Assembly (NCBI GenBank): GCA_017552985.1
Contig: JAFZNO010000047.1
Span: 27,478 to 91,477 of the forward strand
DNA: 64,000 bases
From: Lachnospiraceae bacterium
GTDB lineage: Bacteria > Bacillota > Clostridia > Lachnospirales > Lachnospiraceae
Reading direction: 5' to 3'
Shown: positions 51,697 to 60,673 of the stretch, one piece after another
Layout: every line of letters begins with the position of its first letter
How positions within the stretch are numbered: position 1 is the stretch's first letter
Notes under the pieces: generated by a model
Told to the model about the DNA's origin: nothing
Database searches by the model: none
Seen by the model: the letters and a program-made list of their open reading frames with translations, nothing else
Position numbers and translations under genes: made by a program

Positions 51697-53250
51697 ATGG
51701 AAAAGAAAATGAAATTTGATAACATTCCCGTCGAAAAGTTTCAGTTTGCAAGACGCGATAATGACGTCATTTTGGATAAAAAATTCAGCACGAAGCCAGT
51801 GGGATATTTTAAGGATTGCATGCGCCGTTTCCGAAAGAATAAGTCATCCGTTATTGCGGCATACATTATTCTGCTTTTATTTCTGTTTGCTTTGATTGTT
51901 CCCTTTGTTTCGCATTATAACGTTTCCTTTAGAGACGGATATTATAAGCTGGCGCCGCCAAAATTTGCTCCGCTGGCGTTCCTTGGGTGGGACGGATGCA
52001 CTGACCGGACCGAGGGCCAGGCCGGATATGACTACTACAAGTCCATCGGCGTTGAGTATGGTTCTTCCAGCGTGAAGAAAGTCAAGAACGTAAAGACGGA
52101 CGAAACCACGGGAAAACCGTTCTATACGATTTACGTGGACGATTACGAGAAGGTCGGATTTGTGTACGTGGATCTTTCTGAGAAAGAATACAACGCATTA
52201 AAAGAGTATCAGAACAAGACGAAGATCCAGGTGGCATATCCCATCCCTGAGAATTACAAGACAAATTTCCTGGCAGTTAACGGCGCAAATCTTTGGTATG
52301 AGCTTGCGGACAATACGCCGTCCACTTCAGGCGCATCCAAGTATCATGACGACAACGGAGACCCTATTTATAAGGCAGCTTACCGCACTTCAAAGAAGGA
52401 GACCAGCGCCAAGTACGACAGCTTAAAGCTTGCAGAGGATAAGGGCGGCGAGGACGGAAAGTCTTGGTACGTATATGCCGTTAAGAACCAGTCCGGTTAC
52501 CGCATGCGCGTGCTTTACAAAGAGTATTACATGTATCAAAACGGTTTTTATCCGGAGCATATTTTTGGAACGAATCAGGATGGCCAGGATCTATTTGCCT
52601 GCATGGCGGTGGGTGCCCGTGTTTCCTTCCTTATCTCCTTGTCCGTTGTGCTCGTGGTTATTCCTTTTGGTCTTTGCTATGGAGCAATTGAAGGATATTA
52701 CGGAGGCGCAATTGACCTTTTCCTTGAGCGTATTTCCGATATCATTTATGGTATTCCCCTGATCGTAGTGGCAGCGCTCTGTAACATGCACCTTCTGAAG
52801 AAGATAGGACCTGTGCTTACGACGTGGCTCATCTTTATCATTGTGGACTGGCTTGGCATTGCGGCGCGCGTTAGAACGCAGTTCTACCGTTTCAAAGGGC
52901 AGGAGTACGTTCTCGCGGCCAGAACGTTGGGCGCAAGTGACAAACGCTTGATTTTCCGTCACATTCTCCCAAACTCACTGGGTACGATCATCACGGGAAC
53001 CATTTTGATCATTCCCGGAGTCATCAGTTCGGAGATCATGTTTGCTTACCTTGGAATCGTAAGCTTCCAGACCTCGAACATTATTTCCATGGGTACGCTT
53101 TTGTCACAGGGTGAAAGCTATCTGGCCACTTATCCGCACATTTTGCTGTTCCCCGCATGCTACATTGCATTGCTGGAGATTGCGTTTAACCTGTTTGGTA
53201 ATGGACTGAGAGATGCCTTTAATCCATCCCTGAGAGGAGCAGACGAATAA
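51697..53250 (+). CDS. oppC: Oligopeptide ABC transporter permease OppC with large extracytoplasmic insertion
   Basis: The 517-residue protein has an OppC N-terminal cytoplasmic part, TM1 (SSVIAAYIILLLFLFALIVPFVSHY, about residues 45-70) and, from residue 288, the conserved HIFGTNQDGQDLFACMAVGARVSFLISLSV followed by the permease core and the EAA-like loop YRFKGQEYVLAARTLGASDKRLIFRHILPN. Ordinary OppC is about 300 residues with a short loop between TM1 and that motif. Here about 215 residues are inserted at that point, rich in Tyr, Lys and Asp, and expected outside the membrane where OppA docks (inference). ATG 51697 follows GAGAGG by 8 nt. Confidence 0.92.
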   Translation: MEKKMKFDNIPVEKFQFARRDNDVILDKKFSTKPVGYFKDCMRRFRKNKSSVIAAYIILLLFLFALIVPFVSHYNVSFRDGYYKLAPPKFAPLAFLGWDGCTDRTEGQAGYDYYKSIGVEYGSSSVKKVKNVKTDETTGKPFYTIYVDDYEKVGFVYVDLSEKEYNALKEYQNKTKIQVAYPIPENYKTNFLAVNGANLWYELADNTPSTSGASKYHDDNGDPIYKAAYRTSKKETSAKYDSLKLAEDKGGEDGKSWYVYAVKNQSGYRMRVLYKEYYMYQNGFYPEHIFGTNQDGQDLFACMAVGARVSFLISLSVVLVVIPFGLCYGAIEGYYGGAIDLFLERISDIIYGIPLIVVAALCNMHLLKKIGPVLTTWLIFIIVDWLGIAARVRTQFYRFKGQEYVLAARTLGASDKRLIFRHILPNSLGTIITGTILIIPGVISSEIMFAYLGIVSFQTSNIISMGTLLSQGESYLATYPHILLFPACYIALLEIAFNLFGNGLRDAFNPSLRGADE

Positions 53251-55436
53251 TGGAATCAAAGTTAAAAGTACAAAATTTAGTCATATCGTTCCGTACGGCA
53301 TCCGGAAAGCTCCAAGCAGTCCGTGACGTCAGCTTCGATCTGTATAAGGGAGAAACGTTGGCGATCGTAGGAGAATCCGGATCCGGTAAATCCGTGACCA
53401 GCCGTGCCATCATGGGTATTCTTGCGAACAACGCCATTGTTGAGGGCGGCAAAATCCTGTATGGCGACAAAGATCTTCTGAAGATATCGGAGGAAGAGTT
53501 CCACAGACTTCGCGGAGACAAGATCGCCATGGTATTCCAAGATCCCTTGTCCAGCCTGAATCCCATTATGCGCGTCGGTAAGCAGCTGACGGAGGCCATG
53601 ATCTTAAAGAACAAGGCATCCAGACGCGAGAGCAAGGCGAACATGAAGGAAATGTTCAATAATCTGGAGAAGTACATGGCTGCCGTTGGAGAAGGAAACT
53701 CCATTCACGCGGACATTGAGAAGTTTAAGAAATTCGAGGAAAAACACTGCGAGTTGGAATCTGCTTACCAGAATGCCAGGATCTGCGCCCAGGAAGTGGT
53801 TTCCCTTTCCCAGAATCTGATGCTTCGGATCCAAAAGAATTCATGGCAGGGCGTATCGGCTGACGTGAAGGAACTGGCCCGTGCCGCAAAGGGAGCTTGC
53901 TCCCGCTTCGTGATCTGCAAGGAGGAAGCGGAAGTGAGAAAGGCTGCTGAGGAGCTTCCCGGTACTTATCAGATCGGCCGCAAGGAGAAGGAGTTCAAAA
54001 AGGTATTTGAACTGCTGACCATCATGAGAAACGCAGCGGAAGATGCATTGAAATTTGAGGAACCCAACATGTTTGCGCTGGGATACTATCTCACCTTCGT
54101 GGACGGAAGCATTCCCGAAAAACCTGTATCGGAAATCAACAAAATGTCCTCAGAGAAATTGAACGTAGATTTCCTTGACGGTTTCCTGAAAAAGATCGAA
54201 AAGGCAGTTCGTTACAGTGCCGGACAGGCAGATCAGGGCAGAAAAGATGCCCTTGCCCTTTTTGAGGAAAAGCTTCCCCTCTTCAAGGAAAAGCTGTTGG
54301 GTGGCGAAAGCGGCAAGGCCGAAGCGGAAGTTCCAAAGGACCTGATCAAAAAGGAAACGGACGCGATGAAGGCTGCCGTATTAAAGGGAATCGATCCGTT
54401 GGAGGTAGAACTTGACAGCATAATGCATACGTTCGGCACTTCCATGGATTACGCGTTGGATCTTTTCTTTACGGCAGGACCCAGAAATGCAGCTGAGAAG
54501 AAACGTTACGAGACGCAGCTTGCAAAATATAACAAGATGAAAGAGAGCGGAAAGGAACTGGCCTGGGAGGTCGTTCCTGCCAGCTATATTGACGTGGATG
54601 CCGCGCGTGAAGGCGTGACGGACATCATCGCGGAAATGATCGCACACCTGAAGGCAAAGCTTGCCCAGAACGAGCAGGCTGACTTTGGCGCGAGAACGGC
54701 GGAAATCGTGGAGTATTTGAAGCAATGTGCCGCTGAATCCGCATATAAGGTGAGCCGCCAGGTTGCCAAGGAGAAAGCCATTAAGCTCATGGAGGGCGTA
54801 GGCATCGATGAGCCGCGAAGGAGATTTTATCAGTATCCCTTCGAGTTTTCCGGCGGTATGAGACAGCGTGTCGTGATCGCCATCGCGCTGACGGCAGATC
54901 CTGACGTGCTGATCTGCGATGAGCCCACGACCGCACTTGACGTGACGATCCAGGCACAGATCCTGGAACTGATCAACAATCTGAAAAAAGAGAGAAATCT
55001 TTCGGTAATCTTTATCACGCACGACCTTGGCGTTGTTGCCAACATGGCAGACAGGGTTGCCGTGATGTATGCCGGCAAGATCGTGGAGACCGGTACTGCG
55101 GAAGACATTTTCTACAGACCCGCGCATCCTTATACGTGGGCGCTTTTGTCGTCCGTTCCGGATTTGGACACCAAGGACAAACTGGAATCCATTCCGGGAA
55201 CGCCGCCTAACATGATCTATCCTCCCGTGGGAGATGCTTTTGCGGATCGAAACAAGTATGCGCTTGAGATCGATTTTGAAAAGCAGCCGCCCATGTTCCA
55301 GATCAGTGAGACGCATTATGCCGCAACTTGGCTGCTTCATCCCAATGCTCCGAAGTTGGAGGTTCCTGCCATTATTCAGGCTAGGATCGAAAAGATGAGA
55401 AAGAACGGAAAGGGTGACACGGATGGGCAAGAATGA
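53250..55436 (+). CDS. oppD: Oligopeptide ABC transporter ATPase OppD with about 370-residue insertion
   Basis: The 728-residue protein has Walker A GESGSGKSVTS (about residues 41-51), Q-loop FQDPLSSLNPIM (about 97), then a long, mostly helical Lys/Glu-rich region (about 115-500). The ATPase resumes with YQYPFEFSGGMRQRVVIAIAL (signature at 534), Walker B VLICDEPTTALD, FITHDLGVVA and the OppD C-terminal oligopeptide motif (HPYTWALLSSVPDLD, IPGTPPNM). Ordinary OppD is 330-360 residues, with about 65-70 residues between Q-loop and signature; here about 437. Catalytic motifs are intact. The start overlaps the oppC stop (TAATG). The C-terminus keeps a shortened Cys-poor version of the usual oppD end. 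Confidence 0.93.
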   Translation: MESKLKVQNLVISFRTASGKLQAVRDVSFDLYKGETLAIVGESGSGKSVTSRAIMGILANNAIVEGGKILYGDKDLLKISEEEFHRLRGDKIAMVFQDPLSSLNPIMRVGKQLTEAMILKNKASRRESKANMKEMFNNLEKYMAAVGEGNSIHADIEKFKKFEEKHCELESAYQNARICAQEVVSLSQNLMLRIQKNSWQGVSADVKELARAAKGACSRFVICKEEAEVRKAAEELPGTYQIGRKEKEFKKVFELLTIMRNAAEDALKFEEPNMFALGYYLTFVDGSIPEKPVSEINKMSSEKLNVDFLDGFLKKIEKAVRYSAGQADQGRKDALALFEEKLPLFKEKLLGGESGKAEAEVPKDLIKKETDAMKAAVLKGIDPLEVELDSIMHTFGTSMDYALDLFFTAGPRNAAEKKRYETQLAKYNKMKESGKELAWEVVPASYIDVDAAREGVTDIIAEMIAHLKAKLAQNEQADFGARTAEIVEYLKQCAAESAYKVSRQVAKEKAIKLMEGVGIDEPRRRFYQYPFEFSGGMRQRVVIAIALTADPDVLICDEPTTALDVTIQAQILELINNLKKERNLSVIFITHDLGVVANMADRVAVMYAGKIVETGTAEDIFYRPAHPYTWALLSSVPDLDTKDKLESIPGTPPNMIYPPVGDAFADRNKYALEIDFEKQPPMFQISETHYAATWLLHPNAPKLEVPAIIQARIEKMRKNGKGDTDGQE

Positions 55437-56517
55437 GAATGAAGTAATACTTAAGGTAGACCATCTTTGCATGTATTTTGGCAAGGGTAATTACGTGAAA
55501 AAGGCCGTAAACGACGTCTCCTTTGACATCAAAAAGGGAGAGGTCTTTGGTCTTGTGGGCGAATCCGGCTGTGGAAAGACGACGACGGGCCGTACCATCA
55601 TCCGATTGTATGACGCCACGAGCGGAAGCGTATATTTCAAAGGCCAGAGGATCGTTGCTGGAACAAAATCCTACAAAGATGAGATCAAGAAAATCCGTGC
55701 GGAGATCAAGAAGCTGAATCAGAATCAGCCCTCCGGTTACGCTGAGGAGATCAAAAAGAAGGAAGCGCGGATCGAAGAACTCCGGAAAGAGATAAAGAGT
55801 GCGATCTCAGATCATAAAAAGGCCGGCGGCAGCAAGCTGGCAACCAACATTCAGATGATCTATCAGGATCCCGTGGCATCCCTCGATCCCAGAATGACAG
55901 TTCGCGAGATTATCGCCGAGGGACTTGTGATCCAAGGCATAAAGGACAAAAAGCTGATCAACGAGAAGGTGTATGAGATTCTGGAGACCGTTGGACTGGT
56001 GCGGGAGCACGCAGACCGTTATCCGCATGAGTTCTCCGGCGGACAGAGACAGCGTATCGGCATCGCGCGTTCCATTATCATGCAGCCTGAGATGATCATC
56101 GCGGATGAGCCCATTTCCGCACTTGACGTGTCCATTCGCGCGCAGGTCATCAACCTTTTGAATGACCTTAGAAATACCATGGGGCTTACCATCATGTTCA
56201 TCGCTCACGACCTTTCCGTCGTAAAGTATTTTTCGGACAGGATCGGAGTAATGTATTTTGGTAATCTGGTGGAGCTGGCGACGTCCGACGAGCTCTTTGC
56301 GTACCCGCTTCATCCCTATACGAAATCGCTCCTTTCGGCGATTCCGCTTCCTGATCCCCAGGCAGAAAAGGGCAGAAAGAGGGTTCGCTACAATCCTTTG
56401 GAGGATCACGAGTTTTCCGAGGAGGAGCCCACGCTTCGCGAAGTAAGCGAGGGACATTTCGTTCGTTGCACGCAGAAGGAATTCGAGAAATATCAGGAGA
56501 TCAGAAATGCAAAATAA
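55423..56517 (+). CDS. oppF: Oligopeptide ABC transporter ATPase OppF with coiled-coil insertion
   Basis: The 364-residue ATPase has Walker A GESGCGKTTTGRTI (about 46), then about 55 extra residues forming a predicted coiled coil (KDEIKKIRAEIKKLN and EIKKKEARIEELRKEIKSA), Q-loop YQDPVASLDPRMTV (147), signature FSGGQRQRIGIARSI, Walker B MIIADEPISALDVS and the switch His in FIAHDLSVVKYF. The ending HPYTKSLLSAIPLPDP is typical of OppF. GTG 55414 is in frame, but ATG 55423 follows AAAGGG by 9 nt. It overlaps oppD by 14 nt and the next gene by 11 nt. Confidence 0.94.
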   Translation: MGKNENEVILKVDHLCMYFGKGNYVKKAVNDVSFDIKKGEVFGLVGESGCGKTTTGRTIIRLYDATSGSVYFKGQRIVAGTKSYKDEIKKIRAEIKKLNQNQPSGYAEEIKKKEARIEELRKEIKSAISDHKKAGGSKLATNIQMIYQDPVASLDPRMTVREIIAEGLVIQGIKDKKLINEKVYEILETVGLVREHADRYPHEFSGGQRQRIGIARSIIMQPEMIIADEPISALDVSIRAQVINLLNDLRNTMGLTIMFIAHDLSVVKYFSDRIGVMYFGNLVELATSDELFAYPLHPYTKSLLSAIPLPDPQAEKGRKRVRYNPLEDHEFSEEEPTLREVSEGHFVRCTQKEFEKYQEIRNAK

Positions 56518-56914
56518 CAAGCATCGCGCAATGATCATTAGCGCCGTCATTGGTCTGTGCATGGCCGTGCTGATTTCCGTTGCCAGGGGAGCGTTTTCGG
56601 CAGGGACGACGGCAGATCGCATACTTGCCTTTTGCGACGGGTTTTCCGTCAGCGGCGTGCTCCTGTTATGTTTTGGAATCATGATCTGGATCTCCAACGA
56701 AGGCTTTTTCGACGTTCTGTCCTATGCCGCTCAGAAAGGCCTTCATCATCTGATTCCCGGCAGGGCTTCAGAGGATCTGGGATCCTTTTATGACTATAAA
56801 ACGTCCAAGGCAAATGGAAAGAGGGCGGGTTCCGCATTCCTGGTCGTGCCAGGCATCGTCATCCTGGCCCTGGGACTGATCCTCATGGGAATCTGGTATT
56901 CATTCAGTTCTTGA
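56507..56914 (+). CDS. Small membrane protein, DUF3899-like
   Basis: The 135-residue protein has three hydrophobic segments (MIISAVIGLCMAVLISVARGAF, FSVSGVLLLCFGIMIWISNEGFFDVLSY and AFLVVPGIVILALGLILMGIWY). The segment NEGFFDVLSYA together with a basic cytoplasmic loop (YDYKTSKANGKR) resembles the DUF3899 family. It starts inside the last codons of oppF (11-nt overlap), so it is translated with the opp operon. Its role is unknown; it may be an accessory of the transporter. Confidence 0.75.
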   Translation: MQNNKHRAMIISAVIGLCMAVLISVARGAFSAGTTADRILAFCDGFSVSGVLLLCFGIMIWISNEGFFDVLSYAAQKGLHHLIPGRASEDLGSFYDYKTSKANGKRAGSAFLVVPGIVILALGLILMGIWYSFSS

Positions 56915-56925
56915 CATAATAAGAA

Positions 56926-56957
56926 AACCTCTTGGTCACTTGAGACCAAGAGGTTTA
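56926..56957. terminator. Bidirectional terminator between the opp operon and the minus-strand gene
   Basis: A 13-bp perfect stem AAACCTCTTGGTC (56926-56938) and GACCAAGAGGTTT (56945-56957), T-rich on the plus side and A-rich upstream, so it can serve both converging units. Confidence 0.9.
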
Positions 56958-56978
56958 TTTTATTCCCGGTGGGATTTC

Positions 56979-57269
56979 TTACAGATAATTGTTCTGGGAT
57001 TGGCGGAGCAGGAATTTCACCTGATAGCCGGCATCGTCACAGATGGAGCGAACGATTTCTTCCGCAGCTTCCTTGGAATTGTCATTCACGCAAATAATGC
57101 AGTTCTGACGCTTGGAAAAAAAGGAGGCCTTCGTCCAGCGCACGTAATAGGAGATGCGGTTTTGAAGGAATGCTTTTTCGATGAGTTTCTTGCATTCTTC
57201 GTCATTTACCTCACACAGTTCAATCTCATTATTCACTTTTAAACTGGTATAAATGGGCTGCTGCATCAT
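56979..57269 (-). CDS. Hypothetical small protein
   Basis: The 96-residue soluble protein has two segments that look like an alpha/beta ferredoxin-like or DUF2007-like unit: YTSLKVNNEIELCEVNDEECKKLIEKAFLQNRISYYVRW and NCIICVNDNSKEAAEEIVRSICDDAGYQVKFL. The second ends with Asn/Tyr. GGAGG stands 8 nt before the ATG on the minus strand and a promoter lies upstream, so it is a real gene. No function could be assigned. It converges with the opp operon, sharing its terminator. Confidence 0.8.
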   Translation of the reverse strand: MMQQPIYTSLKVNNEIELCEVNDEECKKLIEKAFLQNRISYYVRWTKASFFSKRQNCIICVNDNSKEAAEEIVRSICDDAGYQVKFLLRQSQNNYL

Positions 57270-57295
57270 GTCGCGTACCTCCTAAAGCTAGCTTC

Positions 57296-57325
57296 AGTAT
57301 AGCACAGTTCCTCATAAAAGTGCAA
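57296..57325 (-). promoter_or_regulatory. Promoter of the small minus-strand gene
   Basis: On the minus strand, TTGCAC (57325-57320) and TATACT (57301-57296), spacer 18 bases. Confidence 0.75.
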
Positions 57326-57333
57326 TGAAATAC

Positions 57334-57362
57334 TTGAAGGTTTTTGCAAAAAAAGGTACAAT
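57334..57362 (+). promoter_or_regulatory. Promoter of the coiled-coil protein gene
   Basis: TTGAAG (57334-57339) and TACAAT (57357-57362), spacer 17 bases, 51 bases before the start codon. It is divergent from the minus-strand promoter. Confidence 0.7.
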
Positions 57363-57412
57363 AAACCTAGATTTGGGGTTAGTAAAGGCCATGGAAAGGA
57401 GTGGATGGGGTT

Positions 57413-57772
57413 ATGGAGCGGTTTGAGACCGTAAAAGCGACGATCGTGAATACAAAGCGCAAGGTACAGGAGAGCGCTAAGGATTTCGCGGAGATTTCGA
57501 GATTAAAGATGCAGATCAGCACCTGTGAGGAAGTGATCCGGAAGAACCAGCTTGAGATCGGCCAGATGGTGTTTGCGCAGTATGAGGAGCGTGTGGAAGC
57601 GGAAGAGAACGGCGAAGCGCCCTGCCCGGAGGAATTGGGCGTCGAAGTGGGAAAGCAGACGGAAGCCGAACGCTTTAGCAAACAGTGCGTTGCCATTGCA
57701 AATGCCAAGAAGGCGATCGCCGACTTAAACAAACAGATCAAAGCCATTCGGAAGAAGTCGAAGACAAATTAA
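57413..57772 (+). CDS. Hypothetical coiled-coil protein
   Basis: The 119-residue product is almost entirely helical and charged: ERFETVKATIVNTKRKVQESAKDFAEISRLKMQISTCEEVIRKNQLEIGQMVFAQYEERV, an acidic middle, then KQCVAIANAKKAIADLNKQIKAI. The arrangement resembles the N-terminal coiled-coil part of zinc-ribbon proteins in Lachnospiraceae but lacks the ribbon itself. ATG 57413 follows AAAGGAG by 11 nt; an in-frame GTG at 57401 is less likely. It has its own promoter and a terminator shared with the PBP gene. Function unknown. Confidence 0.78.
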   Translation: MERFETVKATIVNTKRKVQESAKDFAEISRLKMQISTCEEVIRKNQLEIGQMVFAQYEERVEAEENGEAPCPEELGVEVGKQTEAERFSKQCVAIANAKKAIADLNKQIKAIRKKSKTN

Positions 57773-57812
57773 TGCAATGGATCGGCGCGTTGTCTTGACG
57801 AGCAGAACAAAT

Positions 57813-57847
57813 AAAACCGGATCAGGATTCACCTGACCCGGTTTTTT
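57813..57847. terminator. Bidirectional terminator between the coiled-coil gene and the PBP gene
   Basis: The stem AAAACCGG-A-TCAGG (57813-57826) and CCTGA-C-CCGGTTTT (57832-57844) has one internal mismatch, with T on one side and A on the other. Confidence 0.88.
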
Positions 57848-57864
57848 AATGCATAAATTTTGAA

Positions 57865-60552
57865 TTATTGTCCTGCGTTTGCGGCAGCGATCCTCTGTTG
57901 CAGGATGATCTGCTGCTCTTGGATGATTGCAGACGCATTCGGTTGCTTGAAGAAATTTGCGTCATGCTGACAGCGATTGGTGGTGGGCGGCGTTACAAGC
58001 GTCTGACCGCCTTCAGGTGTTTTTACGATCCTGGTGGAGCCCTTCGTCAGAGAGGGGTCTTCTACCAGAGGAAGCTCAGCATATCCGTGATACTTAAACG
58101 GACATTCATCGCAGGCGATCAGGTTATCATACGCACAAATATCACCTTCGTAATGGATGTTACAGTATTCCGTGGGCTGCGTTCCCTGGGCGTACAGCTC
58201 CGTTATCACGCAACCTGCGGCGTCGCAAAGGCCTTCTCTCGGAAGCAGACCGGACTTGGAGCAGATCTTGCATTTTACAATGCCGTTCGGAACGGTGAAC
58301 TCCTGATTGGGAAGATCCTCATGGATTCTGGTCATAACGGCCTTCCAGATCGTCTTGGAGATGTCGGACTGCTTGTTCGCACCGGAGGTTACCATGGCGA
58401 TGTTGTTGTCATAGCCAGTCCATACGGTACAGGAGTAGTAAGGCGTGAAGCCTGCAAACCATACGTCATGGGTCTTGGTCGTGGTACCGGTCTTTCCGGC
58501 TGCGTTCATGTTAGGAAGCTTACACATGGTCGCCGTTCCCTTATTGATAACGTCCTTCATGGCGTCCGTCAAAAGGTAAGCGGTGGTCTCCTTGAGCACC
58601 TGGCGGCTCTTGGGATTAATGTTGTCCAGGATGACGTTGCCTTCGGAGTCAGTCACGCGGGAGTAAAGCTTGGGCGTAATGTAAGCACCCTGGTTTTCGA
58701 TGGCTGCGTAAGCCGCATTCAACTCGAAGGGCGATACGCCGCGAGTGATGCCGCCCAGGGCCAAAGGCTGGATGATGTCGGTTTTCCACTCGCTGCCGTA
58801 GTAATTTCCGGGCTCCAAAGTCGTAAATCCGAAATTGATCAAGTAGTCAAATCCCAACTGAGGCGTGATCACGGTCAAGTTCTTTACTGCCACGATGTTC
58901 AGCGATTCACGGATGGCATCGCGGAGAGAGCAGATGCCCCAGTAGGTGTTTCGTCCATACCAGTTGCTAACCGGCGTACCATTGCTGTAATTGAATGCCG
59001 CGTCGTTGTAAACGGTTCCCAAGGTCATTCCGCAGCAATCCAGCGCAGGTGCGAAGGATGCCAGTACCTTGAACGTAGAACCGGGAGAACGGGTTGAGGA
59101 TACGGCACGGTTGAGGGTACGTCTTCCCACCTTGGTACCGCGTCCGCCTACCACGGCTACCACGTAACCGGTTTTGGGATCACTTACGACAAATGCTACC
59201 TGAGGCTGGGGAGTCATGTTGATGCTTTCCTCGTAGTTATCGGGATCATCTTCAACGTTCAGTTCCTCCAGCATTGCAGTTCTATATTCTTCGATTGCTA
59301 AGTATGCATCTTCCTGGGACTTAAAGATCAGGTTGAAATCCTTGTCCTTATGGCTCTTAAACCAGTTGGCCATGTTTTCCTTACTGAAGTTCTTTTTGGA
59401 AACTGCATCCAGTTTCACCGTGAGAGCGTAGTTCAGATACCAGTCCGTCTGCGCGGGATAATTCTTGGGATTAGCCGCCTCTTCGTCACAGATTCTCTGG
59501 ATCGTGGGATCCAAAGTGGATTCGATCCGGAGACCGCCGCTGGTCAACATGGTCTCTGCCACGCTGGCGGTATAACCGGCTTCCACGAGGTCATCAAACA
59601 CCTGCTCATACACGGCGTCGGAGAAATAGGACGCGGTGGAAGCGGAGTTGACAAGGTGTGCCGTATTGTAAAGGCCGATTCGCAAATAAACGGCGTTGGT
59701 GTCCTCGATTGCCTCGGTATACTGATCCTCCGTGATAAAGCCAAGTTCCTTCATCTTGTCCAGACAGTTCTTACGTCTTCTTGCGTTGTTGTCCGGATGG
59801 CTGATGGGATTGTAACCGGTAGGGTTCTGCGTGATCACGGCGATCACGGCCGACTCCGAAATGGTAAGTTCAGCGCAATGCTTTCCAAAGTAACGAAGGG
59901 ATGCGGATTCCACGCCGAGGGTACCCTGTCCGAGGTTAATTGCGTTCATGTAGCGGAGCAGGATCTCGTCCTTGGTGAATTTCTTGGTGGCTTCTATCGC
60001 AAGGTACTGTTCCTGGATCTTACGCTTGATCTTCTTGACCAGATTGTGACCTTCCTCCGTCCAGGTAGTGAATACCGTGTTCTTTAAGAGCTGCTGGGTA
60101 ATGGTACTTCCGCCCTGGGTCTGACGGAACCCGGATTTCAGGTACTGGAAACCGGAACGGCCAATTGCGATGTAGTCGATTCCGTTGTTTTGATAAAAAC
60201 GCTCATCCTCGCAGGCTACGAAGGCCTGACCAAGGTGCTTCGGGATCTTGTCCCAGCCGACCTGGATTCTGTTTGAGTTCATGGAAATGTAGCTGTCGAT
60301 CTCATTTCCTTCGGCATCGTATACGATGGTGGCCTGTCCTGACGCGATGATGTCTCCCAAACTTACGCGGGGCGTATCCTCCAAAATAGCCTTAAACAGA
60401 CCGGAAGCAAGCTCTCCTCCGAAGACCGCCAGGGCGATGGCGACAAGAATGCCCGCCCAGAGAATCAGGATCAGCATGGAATGCCATAGCTTATTTGTTT
60501 TGGAATTCAGCGACCTTTGGATCTCGCGAACCCCACTTCTGCCATAATTCAT
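57865..60552 (-). CDS. Class A penicillin-binding protein (transglycosylase/transpeptidase)
   Basis: The 895-residue membrane protein polymerises and cross-links peptidoglycan outside the membrane. A cytoplasmic N-terminus precedes one TM (SMLILILWAGILVAIALAVFGG). The glycosyltransferase domain shows AFVACEDERFYQNNGIDYIAIGR (catalytic Glu in EDERF) and TQGGSTITQQLLKNTVF. The transpeptidase domain shows the SxxK motif in SPGSTFK and KTGTTTKTHDVWFAGFTPYYSCTVWTGYD. A Cys-rich C-terminal segment (about 790-860: VKCKICSKSGLLPREGLC, CNIHYEGDICAYDNLIACDEC) resembles a redox or metal-binding extension. ATG at 60552 has AAAGGAC 8 nt upstream; an in-frame ATG 11 codons earlier is not preferred. Confidence 0.94.
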   Translation of the reverse strand: MNYGRSGVREIQRSLNSKTNKLWHSMLILILWAGILVAIALAVFGGELASGLFKAILEDTPRVSLGDIIASGQATIVYDAEGNEIDSYISMNSNRIQVGWDKIPKHLGQAFVACEDERFYQNNGIDYIAIGRSGFQYLKSGFRQTQGGSTITQQLLKNTVFTTWTEEGHNLVKKIKRKIQEQYLAIEATKKFTKDEILLRYMNAINLGQGTLGVESASLRYFGKHCAELTISESAVIAVITQNPTGYNPISHPDNNARRRKNCLDKMKELGFITEDQYTEAIEDTNAVYLRIGLYNTAHLVNSASTASYFSDAVYEQVFDDLVEAGYTASVAETMLTSGGLRIESTLDPTIQRICDEEAANPKNYPAQTDWYLNYALTVKLDAVSKKNFSKENMANWFKSHKDKDFNLIFKSQEDAYLAIEEYRTAMLEELNVEDDPDNYEESINMTPQPQVAFVVSDPKTGYVVAVVGGRGTKVGRRTLNRAVSSTRSPGSTFKVLASFAPALDCCGMTLGTVYNDAAFNYSNGTPVSNWYGRNTYWGICSLRDAIRESLNIVAVKNLTVITPQLGFDYLINFGFTTLEPGNYYGSEWKTDIIQPLALGGITRGVSPFELNAAYAAIENQGAYITPKLYSRVTDSEGNVILDNINPKSRQVLKETTAYLLTDAMKDVINKGTATMCKLPNMNAAGKTGTTTKTHDVWFAGFTPYYSCTVWTGYDNNIAMVTSGANKQSDISKTIWKAVMTRIHEDLPNQEFTVPNGIVKCKICSKSGLLPREGLCDAAGCVITELYAQGTQPTEYCNIHYEGDICAYDNLIACDECPFKYHGYAELPLVEDPSLTKGSTRIVKTPEGGQTLVTPPTTNRCQHDANFFKQPNASAIIQEQQIILQQRIAAANAGQ

Positions 60553-60595
60553 AACCTTGTCCTTTCTGAATGGATAAAAGTCCATTATCTGCTAT

Positions 60596-60624
60596 AGTAT
60601 ACCAAAAAAAACGGAAAATGGAAA
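60596..60624 (-). promoter_or_regulatory. Promoter of the PBP gene
   Basis: On the minus strand, TTTCCA (60624-60619) and TATACT (60601-60596), spacer 17 bases; the -35 is weak. Confidence 0.6.
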
Positions 60625-60673
60625 GCACTTATTTTACCTTAAGAAAAAGTTAAGCTTTTCGGCGTGCCTTGAC

